This document shows, in pieces, positions 12,323-22,734 of a stretch of DNA of 64,000 bases. The translations under genes and the position numbers were made by a program. The notes under the pieces are model-generated. The model made no database searches. It worked only from the letters and a program-made list of their open reading frames with translations, and was not told the DNA's origin. How positions within the stretch are numbered: position 1 is the stretch's first letter; each line of letters starts with the position of its first letter. Origin of the DNA: Entonaema liquescens (lineage: Eukaryota; Ascomycota; Sordariomycetes; Xylariales; Xylariaceae); the NCBI GenBank assembly GCA_902805475.1, contig CADCSX010000023.1, positions 3,286,001-3,350,000 of the forward strand, read 5' to 3'.

Positions 12323-12583
12323 TCATGCATATTCTTTTCTTTGCCAGCCGCTCGGTACTAGAGGAAGGTCTGGTTGTGAGACTCCTTGATATCCCTCCTC
12401 AAGCGTTGGAGAAAGCCACTGTTCCCGCCTGCGGACTCGAGTGAACATTCGCGGCGCACATTGAGCGACGAGGCAGATAATCGTTAAGAACACGACGGTT
12501 GAAACTGCTGCCACGGCGATGGCGATGATAAAATCCTTCAGGAAGTTGTTGTTGACGGTCATGGAACCCACTGGTTGAGACAT
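12323..12583 (-). CDS. Small single-pass membrane protein, hypothetical
   Basis: An 86-aa frame with one strongly hydrophobic segment at about residues 18-43 (FIIAIAVAAVSTVVFLTIICLVA), flanked on its C-terminal side by a basic stretch (RVRRREQW), which would place the C-terminus in the cytosol. A TATATAA sequence on the minus strand at about 12740-12750 sits some 160 bp upstream of the ATG. I recognise no family. The membrane segment, basic flank and upstream TATA make a real gene plausible, but there is no homology support. Confidence 0.45.
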   Translation of the reverse strand: MSQPVGSMTVNNNFLKDFIIAIAVAAVSTVVFLTIICLVAQCAPRMFTRVRRREQWLSPTLEEGYQGVSQPDLPLVPSGWQRKEYA

Positions 12584-14337
12584 CTTGCTGTATTCTTGCG
12601 ATCGCTCGGTTATTATAAGTGAGGATGTGGATTGTTAAGTAGTGTCAAGAGAGAAGAAGATGATGATAAAGGGTAATAATATCTTGTGAAACTCAAGAGA
12701 TGTTGGTTGTAAAATATGATAAATAGGACTGGGTTAAAATGTTATATAAGGTGTCAGCAAGACCACTTTGGCTAGGCAGTGATGTGGGTGCCTATTAGTT
12801 GAGGCTCTTTGTATAGTTGTATAATGAAAACGGTTAGAAAGCAACGACGTAGGGTATCGTCAAAGACTTTGTTTTTCGAACAAAGGGGAATATCGATTGT
12901 TAGGTAGTAACTATCAATATTTCAAGTAGCTACCTGGCTACGGGTGATAGTCTACCTATGTATAATTTGAATTTCAGCGAAAGGGTCGTCTCACAGCCTC
13001 CTAGGCGCACGTCTCGTATATAACATTGGAAAAATCCTACATGTATCCGAGACGGCCGAGCTAACAGCGGGTATGTTCCTAGAACAGGAATGGTAGGACT
13101 GTAGCGGCGTTGTCTGTGTAGCGCTCGGCAAACCGCGCGTTTGAATATTCATGATTGGCTCCTATTGGCTTTACTGTGAGACATAGCCCATTCTTCGATT
13201 GGTACGTAGCGTAGGGCTGTATTGCGGAGGATCCACGATTTCTATAAATAGACGCCTTGGAAGCGCTGACGGATCGGGACAGTACCGAACTAAACAAACA
13301 TTAATACTTGCATACCACCTACATCTTGTTGGTTATATTATAATCCGATCAATAATAAAAAGTTGCTAGATATTAATTCGCTTGACCTAATAGTTACTTA
13401 CCCAGAAGAATTTGTGTTATTGACTTGGACTTAAAACTGCTGTCGGAAAGCCAAGAGATCTGTGGATTTGGGATTGACTCTCATGTAGCCAGTCGCCTCT
13501 TCAGCTGCCTTACTAGTAAACCAAGTGGCGCAGGCAGTTTCACAGCGTACCTCGTCGCCGGCTGACAGTACCACTGATTTCGGGTATATGAAACAATCGT
13601 TGGTAAAGAAATCGACCGTGCCAGTTGTCATTCTGGTTCTGTTGGAAGATTAATTAAATACAAACCAACAACACCTACTTGCCGACGTTGCTACCTAGTA
13701 TTGTATAACACTCGGCTTTAGACAGTCGATAAGTCCAGCCCTGAAATATGGGCGCACCTCACCTGCACGCCTATTGCACAAGGTAAGTTATCCTGGCACA
13801 ACATATTCCTGTTGAAGGAGACCTAGTAAATGTTCTGTGGAAGTTGACGAATCTGGATGCGTCTAGCTTTCAAATATCAGGATTTGTCTCTAATGGCGTA
13901 ATAGCTGCATAAGTACAGAGCACGACAGCTATGCAGCGCATCGTTGCATATCAGCACTATGACCTCGTTGGATTTCGTGGCTGGTTGTTGGAGAGATTGA
14001 TCTCTTCATAGACCCGCTATAAATCTGGAAATGTCCTTGATTTATCGCTTATGTAATTCCGCTGAAGAAAGAATACCATAGTAAGAGAAGTATAATCACG
14101 TGCGTTACAGACTATTGGGAAAGAGATAGCGCCCTATGACATCATGAGCGAAACAAGTATGAAATAGTGGACAAGGGAACATTTAGCGACGTCAAACATT
14201 CTATGGAGCTTTTAGTCCGCCAGCTTTTTAGAGCTGCGCGAGATAAGAGAAGTAAGGATATTTATCCCATGCAGAGTGATTATGAGGACTATAGAAAAAA
14301 TTATCTAATTAGAGAACATCATAGGAAATAGAGCGCG
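12584..14337. other. Intergenic region with weak minus-strand ORFs
   Basis: About 1.75 kb. It includes the promoter of the small membrane protein gene and two short minus-strand ORFs, 13079-13297 (72 aa) and 13431-13631 (66 aa, listed separately). The right end is the promoter of the MCU gene. No repeats or RNA genes were recognised. Confidence 0.5.
13431..13631 (-). CDS. Possible small protein or exon, hypothetical
   Basis: A 66-aa frame (MTTGTVDFFTNDCFIYPKS...) with balanced amino-acid composition and three cysteines. A possible intron acceptor (TTCCAACAG) lies just upstream of its ATG on the minus strand, so it could be an exon of a larger gene. No family recognised; listed only as a possibility. 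Confidence 0.25.
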   Translation of the reverse strand: MTTGTVDFFTNDCFIYPKSVVLSAGDEVRCETACATWFTSKAAEEATGYMRVNPKSTDLLAFRQQF

Positions 14338-15837
14338 ATGAACTATGCGTTTAGAGCGTCTTCGCAGTTGACAGCCTCGAGCATACGGCAGTTTTCTGGA
14401 CGCCGTCTTGTTAATACACATCTTACTTCAAATTTAATTCCGATACGAAGGGCGACTCTAGTTACACCTTCGCTGTATCGACATTTTGTAAATACACCAC
14501 ACCCGAGAAAGGAGAAGCTCAACGAGGAAACGCCAAGAGAAACAAACCAAAGGGACCAGGCGGCACACGAAAAAGAAGTATCAGCCGGAATCGAATATGC
14601 CACGAAGCAGCAGATCAAACGCCCCTGGCAGAGGGAGGGCGCCGACGAGCCTCCCGTCAGCGAGGCGAGGCGGACCATGAATAAGGCCATGACCAAGGGT
14701 ATACACATACCGTACTCCATTGGCCTTCAAACTGATCCAATGGACTGATATTCGATTAGGCAAACTACTAACCACTCCAACCCGACTCCTAAAACTGATT
14801 CTACCCCTCCCCGTCGACGCGACCCACGACGAGCACGGCAACAAAGGAGAATTCCGCTCCCTCGCCCAAAACGAAGACATCCAACCCCTCGCGCTGCTCG
14901 TGCACCCGCAACAACCCCTCTCCTACCTCGAGCGGCTCATCCAAGCTGAGCTGCCGCCGATCCAGGACAGCGAGGGCCGGGAAAAGATGCCAAACGTGTA
15001 CTTCCTGGCGGAAGGCTCGGAGCGCGACGAGACGGGGCAGAAGATCGGGATCGGCAAGGAGAAGCCCAACATCGCGTCGTACTCGGGGCTGGGGCGCGAG
15101 GGCGCCGACACCCCGCCCCAGCACAAGGACTGGGTGCGGTGGAGCAGCTCGACCGAGATCGGCGATTTCATCCGGGACGCGGCGCGCGGGCGCGAGTTCG
15201 CCATCGAGATCGCCGGTTACGACGCTGAAATATGCGTCGACGTGCCTAGCTTCAACGACCGCACCCACTACATGCGCGTGCGCCTGCGCCGCATGTCCCA
15301 CCGCATCGAGGAGCTATCCAAGATCAAGCACGAGTGCGACATGATCGCCCACCGCGGCGCCCACCGCATCGCCAAGGCCGGCTTCGTCGCGCTGACCGGC
15401 TGGTGGGGCGCCGTCTACTTTCTGACCTTCCACACCGGTCTTGGCTGGGATCTGATGGAGCCCATTACGTACCTCGCGGGGTGGGGACTATTATGGGCAG
15501 TTACCTGTGGTTCCTGTTCATCAGCCGGGACCTGAGTTACCAGGCCGCGTTGAAGATTACGGTTTCGCGGCGCCAGAATATTCTGTACCAGGAACGCGGG
15601 TTTGACCTGCAGAAGTGGGAGAATCTGGTCCACGATGCGAACGCGCTGAGGCGGGAGATTAGGGCCGTGGCGGAGGAGTATGATGTCGATTGGGACGAGA
15701 TGAAGGATCTTGGCGGGGAGGATGTTAAGGAGGTTCTTGAACACGAAGAAAGAAAGGGAGAAGGTGATCGTGAGCGCGAAGACAGGGATCGCAAAGAAAA
15801 TGCGAGACATAAGCCGGATAACAGTGCTGAATCATGA
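14338..15837 (+). CDS. MCU: Mitochondrial calcium uniporter (MCU) pore subunit homologue, with a frameshift
   Basis: Exon 1 is 14338-14698, the intron 14699-14759 (GTATAC...ATTAG, phase 1), and exon 2 runs from 14760 to 15837. The N-terminus (MNYAFRASSQLTASSIRQFSGRR) is rich in Arg/Ser and lacks acidic residues, as in a mitochondrial presequence. A coiled coil (MSHRIEELSKIKHECDMIAH) precedes the first membrane helix, then the selectivity-filter motif WDLMEP, which matches the family's WDIME signature, and a second membrane helix (GSYLWFLFISRDL). The family forms the Ca2+ channel of the inner mitochondrial membrane. Between the filter motif and helix 2, near 15476-15490, the homology jumps frame: LAGWG must continue as TIMGSYLWF, consistent with one missing base in the GGGGTGGGG run. 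No intron can fit. A second coiled coil and a basic/acidic tail follow. It converges with argininosuccinate lyase. Confidence 0.88.
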
Positions 15838-16091
15838 TACCCGCGTAACACACATAGAGCATACCTGTAGAATAGCCTGTAGTCTATTCCGATTGAGATC
15901 GGGTCCATATATCGTGCTATGTAATGCAATACAAATAGAAGGTAAAAGCTGGATGAGAAGGTCAAGTTTTGTCTATACCTAATTTTCTTTTTCCTACTCT
16001 GATTATTTCTCAGGAAACACGCACAATTTTGACCTTTATTCTTCCGAGGTCATGAAATAGAAACCGCTCGACGGGTAGAAATTGCACCAAA

Positions 16092-17724
16092 TTAAGCATT
16101 AAGAATTTGTCTGAGAACCTTGATCTGTTCTAGAACGCTGTCCTTGCTGGTACCACCCTTGGCAGACCGCATCTCGACGCTACGCTCGTAGTCAAAGTAC
16201 TCGGCAATGTCTTTCTCGAAACGAGCGTCTACAGACTTGAGTTGGTCGTACGTGAGCTCGTTCATAGGTGTATCGGTCTGCTCGGATAGGGCGACTACGC
16301 GACCGGAGATGTGGTGGGTCTCGCGGAACGGCACGCCCTTGCGGACGAGGTAATCGGCAATGTCAGTAGCGAGCATAAAGGGGTCGAGAGAAGCTCGCAT
16401 CTTCTCGGGTTTGATGTCCAATGTGGCCAGCACACCTGTCGCGATCTGCACACTGTCGCTAACCGTCTTGACCGTGTCCAGCATGGCCTCCCAGCTCTCC
16501 TGCAGATCCTTATTGTACGTGCTGGGGAGGCCCTTAAGGGTTGTCATGAAACCAGCCATCTGGCCGAACACGCGGCCACTCTTACCCCGCAACAACTCCA
16601 AGCTGTCCGGATTCTTCTTTTGCGGCATAAGCGAGCTGCCGGTCGAGTACGCGTCTGCCAGTCGCACGAAGCCGAATTCGGCTGTCGAGTATATAATCAA
16701 GTCCTCAGCCCATCGCGACACATGCTGCATGAGCATCGACGCCCACTGCAGGGTCTCTGCAACGAAGTCTCTGTCAGCCACTCCGCCCATCGAGTTCCAC
16801 AGTAGCCCCTCGAAGCCTAGCTCCTCGGCCATCATCTCGCGGTCAATGTTGAACGGGTTACCGGCAAGAGCACCGCATCCTAGAGGACTTTTGTTAACAC
16901 GCTTCACGACTTCACGAAGTCTCTCCAGGTCACTGGCGAAGGCCAAGCTGTATGACATCACCCAGTGACTCCAACGGATAGGTTGGGCACGCTGCAGATG
17001 TGTGTAGCCAGGCATGACGTGTTCAACTTCACTCTCGGCACGATCGGCGGCGACTTGGAGGAAGGTCACGATATGGCCTTCGATCTTGCGTAGCTCGTCC
17101 CGCAGCCACATACGCATGTCGCATGCGACCTGCTCGTTGCGGCTGCGTCCAGTGTGCAGTTTACCGGCCACTTCTTTACCAATGATCTCGCCTAGCCGAC
17201 GCTCGTTGGCAGTATGAATATCCTTTCCATAAAATCAGTTGCTTGCATCCCTTAAACTAGCTTCAAAGCTCTCAAGTAGAATAAGCGCAAGTGTAAGTAT
17301 AGGTACACACCTCATCTACACCGGGTACAATAACAAAGGAGTCATTATCCCATTCCTGCATAACAGCCTGTAGGCCTTTCTCGATCTTGTCAAATTCATC
17401 TGCTGTTATAATACCACCCTTCTTGTTGGCCCGGGCGAAGGCGATGCTGCCCAGGATGTCTTGCTTGTAGAGCTTCTTATCAAAGTGGATACTCTCGTTG
17501 TAAGCCACCATGAGGGGGTCGAGGCCACCTAGAATAGGAATTAGCACACTTCAGTTACTATTAGGTCCTCCTTAGCACAACATTTGTGTACGGGCTTGTA
17601 AGAGCTTTGTTGGCACTCGTGGAAGGTATTGTACCATAATGAGTAACGGGTACAAAATATTATACGTACCGGTGAAGCGGCCTCCCCATAGCATGTTCTC
17701 GCCGGGTTTAGTAGTCGACGCCAT
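16092..17724 (-). CDS. ARG4: Argininosuccinate lyase
   Basis: Three exons on the minus strand: 17724-17670, 17528-17311 and 17222-16092, giving 467 aa, the usual family length. The start MASTTKPGENMLWGGRFTG is the conserved N-terminus; the open frame above it is not needed. Family motifs present are HTGRSRNEQ, the GYTHLQRAQP histidine motif, and the fumarase/aspartase-superfamily signature GSSLMPQKKNPD at about residues 286-297, whose serine is the catalytic base. The enzyme cleaves argininosuccinate to arginine and fumarate, the last step of arginine synthesis. The gene faces the siderophore acyltransferase gene across a 1.34-kb shared upstream region and has a TGACTCA element about 80 bp upstream of the ATG. 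All splice junctions keep the frame. Confidence 0.97.
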
Positions 17725-17802
17725 AGCTTTTGCTACTTGTTTAAGGAAGAAGTTAGATTCAGGGGTATCGATCAAGTTGCGATCATATAAAAAGTGGTTG
17801 GG

Positions 17803-17809
17803 TGACTCA
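17803..17809. promoter_or_regulatory. Cross-pathway control element (Gcn4/CPC1-type TGACTCA)
   Basis: A perfect TGACTCA site lies 79-85 bp upstream of the argininosuccinate lyase ATG. This is the established binding site of the bZIP activator CPC1/CpcA/Gcn4, which induces amino-acid biosynthesis genes, including arginine genes, under starvation. The site is seen directly; its use is inferred. Confidence 0.7.
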
Positions 17810-18938
17810 TAAGAAGGTGTTTCGATGTCGGATTTCTTATCAAAATGAGAGACATGAAAATTGATTTCACCCCTCACATATCAATTGTTGCATATCTCAG
17901 CTCCCCTCATTTTGGTATGCATATACAAGGATGTAGCGGGGTTATTAACGGAGGTGATATTAAAATAGGGCTGCTAGGCTGAAAGGTCCATCCCGGTTCC
18001 TTCCTTTTTTTTTTTTTTTTCTTCGAGCAAACAGTACCAGTCTTCTCTCATCTGTCATCAAATTTTGATATCTTCCAAAATAAACTTAACAATCATTCTA
18101 CAAATTATCCCGCAAGTAATTAAGTCACGCAAGTTAATCCCTCACACCTAATGTAGAGGCGTCGGCCGCGGGTTATTTACCTTCTAAGCTGTCGCTTAGC
18201 TTAGCTTACTCGATTATAATCCGATTAGATCTCGATAAGACAAGAGCCTACATTATATCCCGAGGGGTTTAAATATTCCGTCGCGAACGGTTTACTTTTA
18301 CGCTTAACAATAATTACTTTCTCATTGGATACCTTTAGCCTGGTATGACACACGCCACTGATTCTCTTAGGGCTGTAGATACCTCGGTACATGGCGTGTA
18401 AGTCATGATGATGGGTGCATGCGGCTGTCAGGGCTTGTCAAGGCTTGTCAGGGTCGGGAGGAAGAATCTGGGGAAATTCCCAGATCAAGATGACCCCAAG
18501 ACCCCGAATAGCCCTAAAAAGGACATCACTAACACCACAATCCCCTGATTCCCCTCTCTCATGACAGACAGGTTTTGACAGGGAGATCTCCGTAACCACA
18601 AAAAACTGCGAACCCCGCTAATATTGTATTGTCGTTTTCCACGCGCCAAGTCGAATGGTATGACGTTTCCCGAAGTTAACGAAACGGAGTCGCCGTTTGC
18701 AATTTGTTGGTATTATGTAGAAAGTCGTCCCACATTGATTTTCAATGACATATTACCTACTCAAAAAAAAAAACCCCCCCATTTCTTGCATTAGGTCACT
18801 TATTTTTATCTTTTCTTTCGGCTTCCATAGGTTTTCACGATGAGATCTTATTAACTCTTCTCGGTCTCAACTAACACACATCACATGAGCACTACATTTG
18901 TTGTCTTGTCTGAGCTACCCATTTTTAATACTTAAGTG

Positions 18939-19019
18939 TTATCAGCGAATGCATTGTGCCGAAATGAGTGATAACCCCCACCTCATATAGATTTCACATT
19001 CTACATAATTTCAAGATAA
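18939..19019. promoter_or_regulatory. Cluster of GATA-type sites upstream of siderophore acyltransferase
   Basis: Three HGATAA-type sites occur within about 130 bp of the start codon: TTATCA at 18939-18944 (minus-strand TGATAA), TGATAA at 18969-18974 and AGATAA at 19014-19019. Fungal siderophore genes are commonly repressed by GATA factors of the SreA/SRE type. None matches the extended ATCWGATAA consensus, so this is suggestive only. Confidence 0.4.
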
Positions 19020-19066
19020 CGTTAACCTCAACCCCAAGTTTGCCACTATAACCTCTTCTCAAGCAA

Positions 19067-20626
19067 ATGGCCCCGTCTATTGTCCATTTACCTGATGGCC
19101 AGAGTTTTACAGTTCAACCTGTATTCTCTGGCCTATTCTTCAAGTCCAACGACCTCAACCATCACCAGGGGCCATTCCCCGTAGGTTGGACTGTCGTTAT
19201 ACATAGTGAAGATAATCCCGAAGATCATCTCCACGATCTCACTCTTAAAGATGACGCGAATGAGCCTCGCTCTAGACGCAGCCATATTCACAAGTACAGC
19301 AAGCCGACGTTACAAAATGACACCGTATTCATCTCATCCATCTCAAATCCCTCGAGTGCTGAGTATAAACCTCATGCAAGCCAATCCCGTCAGATAGCCA
19401 TGTTTTTATGGGTGACGCTGTACTGGTATTTCCAACAGCCTGAGCCATCCCCATATGTTTTAACAGAACAGTCTAAATATGCTCCCCCGGAGGCAAGACC
19501 TAGAGGCGAGTGGCGCATCAGAATCAAGCGGGAGGGCGTCCTACGCACGCGGAACATGATACCAAAACTAGAGAGAATGGGTTTGATATCTAGCCTAGAC
19601 TCGGCCGTCGGTGAGAGCTCCAGCGAAAACAATCATGGGTGGGACAAAATGTTCGTTACCCGACGAGCATTCTGGCAAATCCATAGCGGACTATTTCTTT
19701 TCACTCTGCAGTCGTTGAAGCATAGCTCATCGTATCCCGGATCGCCTATTAGCAGTCGACCTACCTCCCCAGTTAGAAGTGATGCAGGCCAGCTGGCCAT
19801 GTTGTCCAACCAACTAGCTCCCGAGGCGCCATCTTCCCCCATCGGACCGTACCACTCATCCTCTCATCTCCCAACATTCTATCCTCCTGCGCCATTGCAG
19901 TACATAATAACGAATAATGTCCGGCATCCGCTGCGACAGAAGCCACCGCACATGGGCGAGATATTCTATACTCGTTTCGTGCCTAGTGTGGGGAAGTATC
20001 TGTCATTTCGCGTGGCATCCCTCTCGCCAAAGCCCATCCTTAGTCTTGGACCTATGGGACCTGGCGAACGGGAGAATACATACTTGAATACCTTATCCGA
20101 CACTTCACTCCTTCAGATGTGGCTTTCTAGCCCCAGGGTCCAGGCCTTCTGGGGTGAGTACCAACCCAACTTCCTCTCAAATGCCCTCCAGTCGCGTCAT
20201 TCATTTCCGGCCATCGGTATGTGGGACGGCGTGCCCTTTGGATATTTTGAAATCTATTGGGTTAAGGAGGATAATCTAGGACGTTATATGGGCAACGACG
20301 CGCAGGACTTCGATAGAGGCATTCATGTGTTGATTGGCGAGGAGTGGGCGAGAGGGAGAGTTCAGCACTGGCTCTCGAGCATCGTTCACTGGTGCTTACA
20401 GGCAGACTATCGCACGATGAATATCTGCCTCGAACCGCGGGTTGATAATACGAGGTGAGTCTTACCACCACACGCGGATGTCCGCCGATTTTATTAATAC
20501 GTGCATAGGTTTATTCAGCACCTCCAGAATGGAGGTTTTGCGAAAGAAAGGGAAATATCTTTCCCGCATAAACGAGCATGGCTCTGTCGACTTAGAAGAG
20601 ATGCGTGGGACGGGCCCTCCATGTGA
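19067..20626 (+). CDS. Siderophore acyltransferase, SidL/SidF-like (N5-hydroxyornithine acylation)
   Basis: Exons 19067-20454 and 20509-20626 (GTGAGT...CATAG, phase 2) give 501 aa. The C-terminal half is a GNAT-type acyltransferase domain of the IucB/SidF/SidL family: FARFVPSVG-like entry, MWDGVPFGYFEIYW, and the histidine/aspartate region RGIHVLIGEEWARG. Exon 2 supplies the family's C-terminus (FIQHLQNGGFAKER...FPHKRAWL...RRDAWDGPSM). These enzymes transfer acetyl or anhydromevalonyl groups to N5-hydroxyornithine in ferricrocin or fusarinine synthesis. The protein ends in PSM rather than a peroxisomal SKL-type tripeptide, which favours the cytosolic acetylase SidL over peroxisomal SidF. A long Ser/Pro-rich linker (about residues 225-265) is present. 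No NRPS or ornithine monooxygenase gene is adjacent; the neighbour is argininosuccinate lyase. Confidence 0.8.
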
Positions 20627-21569
20627 GGATGTTTTGCAGAACTATGATTAATGATACCAGTTTCATTACTCTTGCATCCAGTGGCGCAATGATAACGACG
20701 TTAGACTCGGAGCGGGCGCTGCATGCATTTTATTACGACAGGCACTGATGCATATGCATGGCGGAGAGAGCGAAGGCTTAGATTTGAATTTCAACCGGAT
20801 TTCGACTTGACTGGTATCACGCGATATTCCACGAGACAGGACTGGCATGGGATTTGCCCAATATCCAATATTCACCGTACATCTTACATCACACATACAG
20901 GTGTATTCTAAAACCCCAGCATTAAGAAGCAAGGCGTAATAAACGCTGTCGACGCGTATTCAGGCGGCAGAATAAACATTTACAACCCAATTTCAAGCAA
21001 ACTTTCGTAACCCATGCTTCTTTGATTCGTTACCGGAACCCCTGAAACGCGCCTATCTGTAAGTTCCCGATTCACCCTACGTATGTTCGGGACCGAAATT
21101 AAAAAGGGAACTAAATTAATGGTGCGGTTGGTTCTAAATCATTGATCTCATCGACAGGTTTATGTTGTGCCCTTGTTCCACGCTGCGCCCCCATAATATA
21201 TCACATATAACCTGAAGGCTCGGGCCAGCTTTGCCCGGCCGGCATCACTTGTGCCCGATTTCATCTCAGCTCGCAGGTTGTATTTACAACAGGTAGAAAG
21301 TGCAAACGGCAGGTGTGTATCGGCGGAATCTTAATCACCAGTAAAGACAGAGACTCTAAAGTGTTAGACCGTATTGGTGGATTTTGGGTATTAGGTCTAG
21401 GGATATCCGGACCATCCAGAACTTTATTAATATCCCTTTCCACAAGCTGCTGTCTGTGTTCCGGAAAACAACTTAACTCCTAGCAAACACCAGCTGGTCT
21501 GCCATCTTTCAATATCCTTATTTCATAATTTTTCCTTGGTTTCCTCATCGTTCGGGTACCAGCAGCGCC
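20627..21569. other. Intergenic region
   Basis: About 940 bp separating two co-oriented genes. Short ORFs on both strands (20666-20932, 21261-21443) have no recognisable features. It contains the 3' region of the acyltransferase gene and the promoter of the NmrA-like gene. Confidence 0.6.
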
Positions 21570-22734
21570 ATGTCTACCGATTCATGCACTATCCTCGTCG
21601 TCGGCGCGACAGGCCAACAAGGGGGCTCTGTACTCGCTGAGCTCTCTTATCAACTCTCGACCACGCCCGAGACGAAAGTCAAGGTCCTCGCACTAACTCG
21701 AACGGCCTCCTCGCCAAAAGCACAGGCCCTGCCGTCCAGGTACCCGTCTCTAAACCTAAGCGTCGTAGAGGGCGACGCTCAGAATCCGGAACCCATATTC
21801 AAGAAACACCCGGATATCAATACCGTGTTCAGCTACACAACACCACCAGACGAGGAACCACAGGCTACGCATCTCATCGATGCGGCTTGTGCACATGCCT
21901 CACCTGAGAATCCGACTCACTTCGTCTTCTCGAGCGTCGACCGTGGCGGCGAACCCAAGTCTTGGGACACCCCTACCGACGTCCCCCATTTCACGGAGAA
22001 GCACAATGTCGAGCTACACCTGCGTACCGTTGCCGAGCGCTCGGGCGGTAAACTGACTTACACGATACTGAGACCGGTCGCTTTTATGGACAATCGTAAG
22101 TAACCCTCTACGCACCATAGAAGCCAAGCCACCTAGCTTTAGCTTCGATCTATTCCCTATCTTCTTACAAGGGACTTACCGTCCACTTTTCACTCTCCCT
22201 CCCACCCCCCCCCCCCTTTTGTTTTCAACACACCCCCACTATACCGAACCCTCCTATACATCTATCCCCCAACACTCTAACTAACCACCCACACCCGCAG
22301 TGAACCCAGGCGGTACCTTCGGGATGGTATTCGCCAGCCTCTGGAACACGATGTCGGCGTCGCGCAAGCTGCAACTCGTCAGCGTGCGGGACATCGGTCT
22401 CTTCGCCACCCAAGCCCTCCTCTCCCACGCCACAGACCCCACTACTTTCCGCAACCGCGCAATCGGGCTCGCGGGCGACGAGCTGACGCTCGGCGAGGCG
22501 CGCGACGTATACGCGCGCGTGTCCGGCGGCGCGCCGCTCCCGCAGGCGTGGGCGGTCGTCGGGTGGGCGGTGCGCGGGCTCGTGGCGCGGAACGTGGGGG
22601 CCATGTTTCGCTGGTTCGAGACGGATGGGTACGGGGTCGACGTGCAGGGGCTGAGGGCGAGGGAGCCGAGAGTGCAGGATCTGGAGACGTGGTTGAGGGA
22701 GAGTAGTAAGTTTGAGTTTGAGAAGAGCGGGTAA
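21570..22734 (+). CDS. NmrA-like family NAD(P)-binding protein
   Basis: Exons 21570-22095 and 22301-22734 (donor GTAAGT, acceptor CCGCAG, phase 1) give 319 aa. The N-terminus has a Rossmann dinucleotide-binding motif VVGATGQQGGS (glycines near residues 12-19), followed by the NmrA-type FVFSSVDRGG strand and a YTILRPVAFMDN segment just before the intron. The family contains redox sensors, such as the nitrogen regulator NmrA, and atypical short-chain dehydrogenases such as HSCARG/NmrAL1; it lacks a clear YxxxK catalytic pair. The intron is 205 bp and contains a poly-C run. The specific substrate or partner cannot be told from the sequence. Confidence 0.85.

Larger units (their letters stand above)
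17725..19066. other. Divergent promoter region between argininosuccinate lyase and siderophore acyltransferase
   Basis: A 1.34-kb region with no ORF of note. It contains a poly-T tract around 18005-18020, a direct repetition of GGCTTGTCA/AGG words near 18427-18455, the TGACTCA site near the lyase, and GATA motifs near the acyltransferase. Both flanking genes read away from it. Confidence 0.7.

Noticed and set aside
14801..15301. 166-aa minus-strand ORF across MCU exon 2
   Set aside because: Shadow of GC-rich MCU coding sequence; composition (Val/Arg/His/Leu-rich) and lack of start context argue against it.
17725..17877. N-terminal extension of argininosuccinate lyase
   Set aside because: The frame is open, but the extension would overlap the TGACTCA element and is absent from the family; MASTT at 17724 fits.
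18001..18022. Poly-T tract as a functional element
   Set aside because: Homopolymer runs of this size are common in fungal promoters; nothing ties it to a specific role.
16092..22734. Siderophore biosynthetic gene cluster
   Set aside because: Only one siderophore-type gene is present; no NRPS, ornithine monooxygenase, ABC transporter or siderophore MFS lies alongside.
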